DNA of 36,674 nucleotides, taken from positions 1 to 36,674 of the forward strand of contig SFFY01000020.1 in the NCBI GenBank assembly GCA_004556745.1. The letters are read 5' to 3'. Both the position numbers and the translations under genes were made by a program. Of the stretch, positions 30,676 through 36,674 are shown in pieces. Source of the stretch: Bacteroidales bacterium. Its GTDB lineage: Bacteria > Bacteroidota > Bacteroidia > Bacteroidales > Bacteroidaceae. The notes under the pieces were generated by a model, which saw only the letters and a program-made list of their open reading frames with translations, did not search any database and was not told the origin of the DNA. Within the stretch, counting starts at the first letter, position 1, and each line of letters starts with the position of its first letter.

Positions 30676-33600
30676 ATGAAAAACATTTTTCATCGCCTCG
30701 CCGCCCTGTGCCTCGCAATCGCGCCGCTCACAGCCTCGGCACAGTTATACGAGGTGGATCTCAGCAAGTACCGCGACTATGCACCCGTGACCCGCACGGA
30801 CAACTCGCTGCTCCTGCCGCGGAAAGTGATCGGCACAAACGGCGCGGCGGCCACGCGCCCCGACCACGTGAACAACGCGGAAACGATGTACTTCCCGCCC
30901 GTGTTCAACCAGGCGGGCGGCTCGTGCGGATCGGCATCGCGCATCTGCTACATGTTCACCCACGAACTCAACTCTTTCCGCAACCTCGACGGCAAAAAGG
31001 CGGAAAATTACTATCCCTCCCACTTCGTGTGGCTGCTCACCAACGGCAACTCGGGTAAAGACGAGTTCGTGACGAAAGTGGGCGTGCCCTCAGCCGCTCT
31101 CTACGGCGGACAAACTTATTCCTCGCTCTTCGGCAACCAAGACTGCGCCTCCAACAACTTCGGCTGGATGCAGGGCTACGACAAGTGGTACGCCGCCATG
31201 CAAAACCGCATGGAAGCGCCCTGCAACTTCCCCCTCGACGTGAGCACCACGGCGGGACGCGAGGCGGTGAAGAACTGGCTGTGGAACCACAACGGCGACA
31301 CGGACTTTCACAGCGGCGGCATCGTGGGCATCGGCGTGGCCAGCGCACTGACGGCGGGCATGATTCCCTCCACCGCCGCCAACATCGCGGCAAGAGTGGA
31401 CGGAAAGAACTATGTGAAGAAATGGGGCACAAGCGTGGACCACGCCCTCACGATTGTGGGCTACGACGACCGCATAGAGTTTGACCTCGACGGCAACGGC
31501 GTGGCGGGCGAAACCTCGAAGGACGAGGTGGGCGCGTGGATCATCGTGAACTCCTGGGGCTCGGGCTGGATGAACAACGGCTTTATCTACTGCCCCTACG
31601 CCTACGGCGGCGCATGGTTTACGAGCGACGGAAAAATGGGCAGCACGGCCTGGTGGAAGCCCGAGATATACAAGGTGCGCAAAAACTACACGCCGAAGCG
31701 CACCATTAAGCTGGAGATGGACTACACGCGCCGCAGCGAACTCTTCCTCTGCGCCGGCGTGTCGACCGACCTGGGCGCCACGGAGCCCGACGTGACCGTG
31801 CCGTTTGAGCACTTCAAGTTTGCCGGCGACGGCAACTACGGCAACACGAACCCCGCACCCGCCATTCCGATGCTCGGCTACTGGGCAGACGGCAAACTGC
31901 ACCACGAGCCGATGGAGTTTGGCTACGACCTTACCGACCTCGTTGCGCCCTACGGCGACCAGCCGCTCAAATATTTCTTCATCGTGCAAACGAAGAGCTG
32001 GGCCATCGGCTCGGGACATATATACAATGCCTCCATCATCGACTATGAGCAGGGACTGGAAACGCCCTTCGCCATCGACGGCAGCGTGGATATCAAGAAC
32101 GCCGGCAACCAGACGGTGATCTCCGTGGTGATACAGGGTGAGGTGTACAACGCTCCGCAAAATCTCTCCGCCACGGGCACAACGCTGGCGTGGTCCGCCC
32201 CCGTGCGCTGCGCCCACACGCTGACCGGCTATAAAGTATACAAAGGCACGAGCCTGCTCGCCACGCTCTCCGCCTCGCAGCGCACGTACGACTTCGGCGA
32301 CGCGGCGGGCAACGTGTTCGCAGTGACGGCGCTCTATGGCGACATCGAAAGCCCCAAGGCCACGGTCACCGTGCCCGCAGCGACGAGCGTGAACAAGGTG
32401 ATGAACTTCAACCAGTCGGGCTTCACCATCCCCGGCGCGTTCAACAGCCGCTACGACAAGGCAACGATTGAATACTGGCTGCGTCCCACGACGCTGTCGA
32501 ACTGGAACCAGGCAGCCGGACCGGGCTGGGGGCAGTTTATGATGCACGCCAACGCCGACGGCACATTCACCGCAGGCTGGGACACCTCCAACCGCGTGAA
32601 CACGGCAGCGGGCACGCTGAAAACGAATACGTGGAAACACATCGCCGTGGTGGTGGACGGCAACACCTTCACCGTCTACGTCAACGGCACGCAGGCGGGC
32701 ACCATCACCTCCGACAGCTACTGGGGCATCGGCGGCTTCGGCGACCTCTGCTTCGCACAGCCCGGCGCTGTGGCGGGCAACGCCATGAACGGCCGACTGG
32801 AAGAGGTGCGCCTGTGGCGCACGGCACGCACGGCCGCGCAAATCCAGGCCGACATGTATAAGGAATACGGCGAGGCCGGCTTGCCCGACGGGCTGATTGC
32901 CTACTTCAAGGGCGACATGATTACGGAAAACGGCGAAACGAAGTACCGCAACGTCCTCGGCAAGAACCACGGCATTCTGCACGACTCGAAAGCCACGAAC
33001 GTGAGCAGCACGCAGCCCGCCATACAGGCATCGACCGACCTCTCCTCGCTCGTCATCAACGTGCCTGCCGAAGGCGTTAAGGCGGGCGTGCCCGCCACCT
33101 TCTCCGCCACCTGCTCCGACGGCGCACACACGCTGAAATGGACGGCGGCAGGCGCAGGGGCCAGCAACCTCATCGCCACCCGCCCGACGCTTACCTTCTC
33201 CTCCTCGGGCCAGCAAACCGTGACGCTCACGGCGGTCGACAAAAACGGCACGGAGAAGAGCGTGAGCCGCACCATCACCGTGGGCTCCGCGCCCGCACCC
33301 GACGCTTCGTTCACGCCGAGCACGGAGACGGCGCAGGCCGGCACCCCGATTTCGCTCATCGTGGACCATCCCGTGGAGGGCTATCTGTACAACTGGAGCA
33401 TGCCGGGCGCAAAGGAGGAGACCTCTACCCGCGTGAACACGCCCGTGACGTATCTCAAGCACGGCACGTACACCGTGACGCTCAAAGTGACCGCCGCCGA
33501 CGGACGCACTGCCACGAGCAGCCGCACCATCAGCATCTCGGAAGTGCCGCCCGAAGCCGCCATGCTCATCTCGCCCGCCGTGATTGTGAAAGGCGAGACC

Positions 33601-35184
33601 GTGCAGCTCACCGACCAAAGCAAGAACGCGCCCTACCGCTGGCTCTGGACGCTCGACAACGGCTCGAACCAATACATCATGACCAGTCAGGACGGCGTAA
33701 TCGCCCCGACGCAGCCGGGCGTGTACAAGGCCACGCTCGAGGCTGCCAACGGCAGCGGAACGGCAAAGGCGGAACAGGAGCGTGCCCTCATCGTGTGCAA
33801 CGAGGACAGCCAAAACGGCCTCTATTTCTCAGGCAACGCAAAAGTGACCGCCGCGAAAATTCCCACGGCGGCAGGCACATCGCAATTTACCATTGACTGG
33901 TGGATGCAGGCGGGCACGGTGGACAACACGTGCAACGGCATCGGCGACGCAGCCTCCACGCTGCTCCTCACCACTACGGCGGGCGGCGGCATGGAAGTGA
34001 GCATCAACGGCACTTCGGTGAAGACTACTTACAACGATTTTATAATCCCGGGACAATGGCACCACTACGCCATCACGCTCAACGGCTACGAGGTGGCCTT
34101 CTACCGCGACGGCGAGAAATGTTACTCCAAGTACCATTGGAACTCCTCGCTGCCCACACTTTCGAAGTTCTGCATCGGCACGGCCAACGCGCCGATGAAC
34201 GGGCAAATCGACGAGTTCCGCGTGTGGACGCAGGCGCTCTCGCAGGAGCAACTCCGAGCCTATGCCAACGAAACGATTAAGGACATCGCCGCAGCGCAAA
34301 GCAACCTCGGCCTGCAACTGTACTACCAGTTCAACCAATCGGGCGGCAACGTGACCGATGCCACCTCCAACGGCAACATCGGCACGCGCACGGGCTTCGG
34401 TCCCGACGGCGACGCCTGGGGCGACTCGAAAGGCGTGTTCTGCCTCAACTTCGGCGAGCGCACCGCGCAAGATGTGACTGCCGGCTACCTCAAAAACTAC
34501 GCCGCTCCCTATAGCCACACTTCGACCCTTACCAACCCCTCCGTGAGCAACCGCTTCTACGCCATCACTGATTGGCAGCAAGAAAATGCTACCGTAAGCG
34601 GCAACATCACGACTGGCGTGCACGTGGACGCGCAAAAGGACAACCTGATGGCGATGACGACCATCTGGGACGGCTTCTCTACGCTCTCGAACCACAAGGT
34701 GTGGCAAAAGGTGAAACTACCCGCAGGCCACTATCTCTTCTCTGCCAACTACCACACGAAGTGGGAAGGACAGCCAGGACGCTCATACGTGGCCGTGGAT
34801 GAGGGCGACGGACTGCCCGACACGCAGGACCTGCAAGCCGATGCACTGGCCTACACGCAGATGCAGGAGCGCAGCACGTCGGTGAAGAGCAACAGCGTGG
34901 AATTTGCCCTGGCCGACGAAACGGAAGTGTCGCTCGGCCTCGTGGTGAACATGAGCGAGAAGATTTGCCTCGCCATCAACAGTTTCACGCTCTCCCGCTA
35001 CGACGGCGACACGGTGACCGACGGCAAGATTTCCACCGACATCGAAACGCTTCCCGCCGACACGCTCCCGCAAGACACCGACAGCCGCCACACGGGCATC
35101 TACGACCTGAGCGGCCGCCGCATCGCCGAACCCACCGAGCCGGGCATCTACATCATGAACGGCAAGAAGGTGATTGTGAAATAA
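30676..35184 (+). CDS. Secreted papain-like (C1) cysteine protease with LamG and PKD modules
   Basis: 1502 residues from ATG 30676. Signal peptide 1-22. The protease domain (about 60-340) has Q79 and C84 in NQAGGSCGSAS, H256 in SVDHALTIVGYDD and N292 in WIIVNSWGSGW, the Cys-His-Asn arrangement of C1 peptidases. An FN3-like module lies at about 492-570. LamG-like domains lie at 574-745 and 1048-1215, with three PKD-like modules between them (793-1035). A region at 1252-1445 recalls DUF5013-type carbohydrate-binding modules. The C-terminus (IYDLSGRRIAEP ... GIYIMNGKKVIVK) resembles a T9SS tail. It is likely a secreted enzyme that breaks down host or dietary protein. No propeptide inhibitor domain was recognised. 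Monocistronic, with strong promoter and terminator. Confidence 0.85.
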   Translation: MKNIFHRLAALCLAIAPLTASAQLYEVDLSKYRDYAPVTRTDNSLLLPRKVIGTNGAAATRPDHVNNAETMYFPPVFNQAGGSCGSASRICYMFTHELNSFRNLDGKKAENYYPSHFVWLLTNGNSGKDEFVTKVGVPSAALYGGQTYSSLFGNQDCASNNFGWMQGYDKWYAAMQNRMEAPCNFPLDVSTTAGREAVKNWLWNHNGDTDFHSGGIVGIGVASALTAGMIPSTAANIAARVDGKNYVKKWGTSVDHALTIVGYDDRIEFDLDGNGVAGETSKDEVGAWIIVNSWGSGWMNNGFIYCPYAYGGAWFTSDGKMGSTAWWKPEIYKVRKNYTPKRTIKLEMDYTRRSELFLCAGVSTDLGATEPDVTVPFEHFKFAGDGNYGNTNPAPAIPMLGYWADGKLHHEPMEFGYDLTDLVAPYGDQPLKYFFIVQTKSWAIGSGHIYNASIIDYEQGLETPFAIDGSVDIKNAGNQTVISVVIQGEVYNAPQNLSATGTTLAWSAPVRCAHTLTGYKVYKGTSLLATLSASQRTYDFGDAAGNVFAVTALYGDIESPKATVTVPAATSVNKVMNFNQSGFTIPGAFNSRYDKATIEYWLRPTTLSNWNQAAGPGWGQFMMHANADGTFTAGWDTSNRVNTAAGTLKTNTWKHIAVVVDGNTFTVYVNGTQAGTITSDSYWGIGGFGDLCFAQPGAVAGNAMNGRLEEVRLWRTARTAAQIQADMYKEYGEAGLPDGLIAYFKGDMITENGETKYRNVLGKNHGILHDSKATNVSSTQPAIQASTDLSSLVINVPAEGVKAGVPATFSATCSDGAHTLKWTAAGAGASNLIATRPTLTFSSSGQQTVTLTAVDKNGTEKSVSRTITVGSAPAPDASFTPSTETAQAGTPISLIVDHPVEGYLYNWSMPGAKEETSTRVNTPVTYLKHGTYTVTLKVTAADGRTATSSRTISISEVPPEAAMLISPAVIVKGETVQLTDQSKNAPYRWLWTLDNGSNQYIMTSQDGVIAPTQPGVYKATLEAANGSGTAKAEQERALIVCNEDSQNGLYFSGNAKVTAAKIPTAAGTSQFTIDWWMQAGTVDNTCNGIGDAASTLLLTTTAGGGMEVSINGTSVKTTYNDFIIPGQWHHYAITLNGYEVAFYRDGEKCYSKYHWNSSLPTLSKFCIGTANAPMNGQIDEFRVWTQALSQEQLRAYANETIKDIAAAQSNLGLQLYYQFNQSGGNVTDATSNGNIGTRTGFGPDGDAWGDSKGVFCLNFGERTAQDVTAGYLKNYAAPYSHTSTLTNPSVSNRFYAITDWQQENATVSGNITTGVHVDAQKDNLMAMTTIWDGFSTLSNHKVWQKVKLPAGHYLFSANYHTKWEGQPGRSYVAVDEGDGLPDTQDLQADALAYTQMQERSTSVKSNSVEFALADETEVSLGLVVNMSEKICLAINSFTLSRYDGDTVTDGKISTDIETLPADTLPQDTDSRHTGIYDLSGRRIAEPTEPGIYIMNGKKVIVK

Positions 35185-35202
35185 TTTTCTCTACAACCAA
35201 AC

Positions 35203-35238
35203 AGGTCTCACGAGTTTAACCCGTGAGACCTTGTTTTT
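35203..35238 (+). terminator. Terminator after the protease gene
   Basis: AGGTCTCACG (35203-35212) pairs with CGTGAGACCT (35222-35231); a T run follows. Confidence 0.85.
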
Positions 35239-35253
35239 AATATCGAGCAAACA

Positions 35254-35886
35254 ATGGCCATCAGTCTGCATTTCCATAAAACAGAAAAGGACCTCTTCGG
35301 ACGCTCCAAGATGTGGGGCAGCCCGGACCTGCCCGAGGGCATGGACTATCCTGCGGTGGAGGTTGAGGAGGACGGCGAGACGTACAGCGACCCGCTGATG
35401 TTCGTGTGCCAAATCCGCCTCGAAGACATCGCGCCTCTCGACGGCGACGGTCTGTTGCCGCACACGGGGATGCTTTACTTCTTTGCCAAGATAGAATATT
35501 TCTTCGGAGATTATAAAGACTATCCTTCGCCGGGCATGGGGCAGTGGGCGGACGGTTGCATCAGAGTGATTTATGCCCCTGTCGCCGACAACCTGCGCAC
35601 GCACAGCGTAGTCGACGAAGGCGGCGAGCCGTTCGGGCTGCCCGCCGAGGCGTTGGAGTTTGCCGCCTGTACCGACAGGCAGGACGGTTTCAAGCTGCTG
35701 GGCAAACCGTATTTCGAGGAGGTGGAAGAGCAATACGGCGATTGCCGCTCGCTGCTGCAACTCGACTGCAACGACGACCGCGACCTGCAATTCTACGACT
35801 GCGGCATGGTAAATCTGCTCATCGGCACGGACGACTTGGCGCACCGCCGCTTCGACAAGGCCTTTGGTTATCTGCACTCATTCTAA
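35254..35886 (+). CDS. YwqG-like DUF1963 protein
   Basis: 210 residues, no signal peptide, so cytoplasmic. It matches the YwqG/DUF1963 pattern: KMWGSPDLPEGMDYP near the N-terminus, LMFVCQIRLEDIAPLD, GMLYFFAKIEYF, and a late LLQLDCNDD segment with a C-terminal GMVNLLIG strand. The family is widespread but its biochemical role is unknown. It lies only 69 bp after the protease stop, and the terminator in that gap should give it a separate transcript. Confidence 0.8.
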   Translation: MAISLHFHKTEKDLFGRSKMWGSPDLPEGMDYPAVEVEEDGETYSDPLMFVCQIRLEDIAPLDGDGLLPHTGMLYFFAKIEYFFGDYKDYPSPGMGQWADGCIRVIYAPVADNLRTHSVVDEGGEPFGLPAEALEFAACTDRQDGFKLLGKPYFEEVEEQYGDCRSLLQLDCNDDRDLQFYDCGMVNLLIGTDDLAHRRFDKAFGYLHSF

Positions 35887-35904
35887 AACAAAACACAAAA
35901 AAAA

Positions 35905-35950
35905 GAAGCGGGACACCTTGCGCATTGGCAAGGCGTCCCGCTTCCCATTT
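35905..35950. terminator. Hairpin terminator after the DUF1963 gene
   Basis: GAAGCGGGAC and CCTTGC pair with GCAAGG and GTCCCGCTTC (35905-35944). A-rich before, T-rich after, so it could act in both directions. Confidence 0.75.
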
Positions 35951-35964
35951 ATTCTAAAATATTG

Positions 35965-36674
35965 CTGTCCGGTAAAACTATTGTGACGTATAAGAATTAG
36001 GGCTGACACTTCTCACGAGGTGTCAGCCCTTTCGGTTATCTTTGTTTTGTGCAAATAAAAAATAATAACCATGAACAAAGATAGCCATTTTAGCGGACAG
36101 CCGGTGTATAGTCAGGTATTAAAATTACTTGAGAAGGAGAAAATTCTTCGAATCAGCCGGGAAACGAAAGGAAGCGAGGCTTATGTAAAGCGCTTTGACG
36201 GATACCAGCATCTTGTCGTGATGCTATTCGGTGTTCTCAAACACTTTGATTCCCTGCGCGAACTAGAGATCGGGATGAAGGCAGAGGCCCATAAGCTCAA
36301 ACATCTCGGAATGGACTACCTAGTCAGGCGAAGTACGCTTGCCGAAGCGAACATACGCCGTCCCTAGGAGTATTTTGCCCGTGTATATGCGTACCTATTA
36401 GAGAAGTACGCCAAGTTTTTAGCGGACAGCCGCCCTCCCAAAAGTTATAAAGGCCAGACGCACGAGCCAAAGGACTGGGAGAAGCTGCTCTATATGATGG
36501 ATTCCACCACAATCACCCTGTTTGACAACATACTCAAAGGTGTTGGCCGCCATCCGAAATCAGGCAAGAAGAAAGGCGGGATGAAAGTGCATACGGTGAT
36601 GAAGTATCATGTGGGAGTGCCGATGGTGGTGCAGCTCACATCGGCCGCGAAGCACGACCACTATTTGCTCAAAG
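35965..36674 (+). mobile_element. IS4-type insertion sequence, left part
   Basis: The left boundary is set at CTGTCCGGTAAAAC by guess, since the right end lies outside the window and the inverted repeats cannot be compared. A perfect 10-bp hairpin (36000-36009 with 36020-36029) sits near the left end, as in many elements that block read-through. A -7 box TATCTTTG (36037-36044) precedes the transposase. Confidence 0.7.
36071..36674 (+). pseudogene. IS4-family (DUF4372) transposase with in-frame stop
   Basis: The frame opens at 36071 (MNKDSHFSGQPVYSQVLKLL) and has a DUF4372-like N-terminus, then runs into TAG at 36365-36367. Past the stop the same frame continues without a break to the window end, with MMDSTTITLFDN (a DDE-type D-S-T box) and AAKHDHYLLK. 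A single C-to-T change of CAG would explain the stop: related transposases have Q after the P in IRRPQE-F. The gene is also cut by the window end. It is probably inactive unless the stop is suppressed. Confidence 0.8.

Noticed and set aside
31090..33813. Long antisense frame over the protease gene
   Set aside because: Same reason: composition shadow, low-complexity protein with no recognisable motif.
36365..36367. Recoded or readthrough TAG in the transposase
   Set aside because: No downstream recoding structure was seen; a CAG-to-TAG mutation is simpler.

Overview
The window looks like a chromosomal segment of a GC-rich member of the Bacteroidales, most likely Prevotellaceae. Genes are GC-rich and spacers AT-rich. 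Promoters fit the Bacteroidetes sigma pattern (TTTG, 19-21 bp, TAnnTTTG), and Shine-Dalgarno sequences are weak or absent. Gene content is also typical of the group: BspA-like leucine-rich repeat proteins, choice-of-anchor J modules, T9SS-like C-termini, a hybrid two-component regulator, a membrane-bound AraC regulator and a DUF4372/IS4-type transposase.

Layout. 1-566: tail of an AAA+ ATPase gene and a DUF4405 membrane protein. 752-826: tRNA-Pro(GGG) with its own promoter and terminator. 1124-3993: likely operon of three exported proteins behind a repeated leader element. 4258-7761: str operon rpsL-rpsG-fusA followed by rpsJ, which ends at a terminator instead of running into rplC. 7987-11481: large choice-of-anchor J surface protein. 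11670-15565: a 42-codon gene and a BspA-like gene, divergent across an exactly centred palindromic control region. 15853-26985 (minus strand): purL, recJ, recQ and a TPR hybrid histidine kinase/AraC regulator. 27481-28539: seven-TM AraC-type regulator (minus strand). 29027-30082: surface lipoprotein. 30676-35184: papain-like protease with LamG/PKD modules. 35254-35886: YwqG-like DUF1963 protein. 35965-end: left part of an IS whose transposase gene has an in-frame stop.

Housekeeping genes (ribosome, tRNA, purine synthesis, recombination) alternate with single large secreted or surface proteins. Each of these has its own long AT-rich upstream region.

The least explained material is in the spacers. 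Two ~170-nt structured elements lie divergently between recJ and purL; they share flanks and a GC-rich motif, while their stem arms differ in sequence but keep complementarity. A ~207-bp inverted array of GACAAC boxes (9/10-bp pitch) lies just upstream of the purL promoter. Three arrays of 21-22-bp tandem units lie near regulator or surface-protein genes. A ~80-bp leader repeat occurs twice, with a possible third diverged copy. All of this was read by eye; no database or folding program was used.
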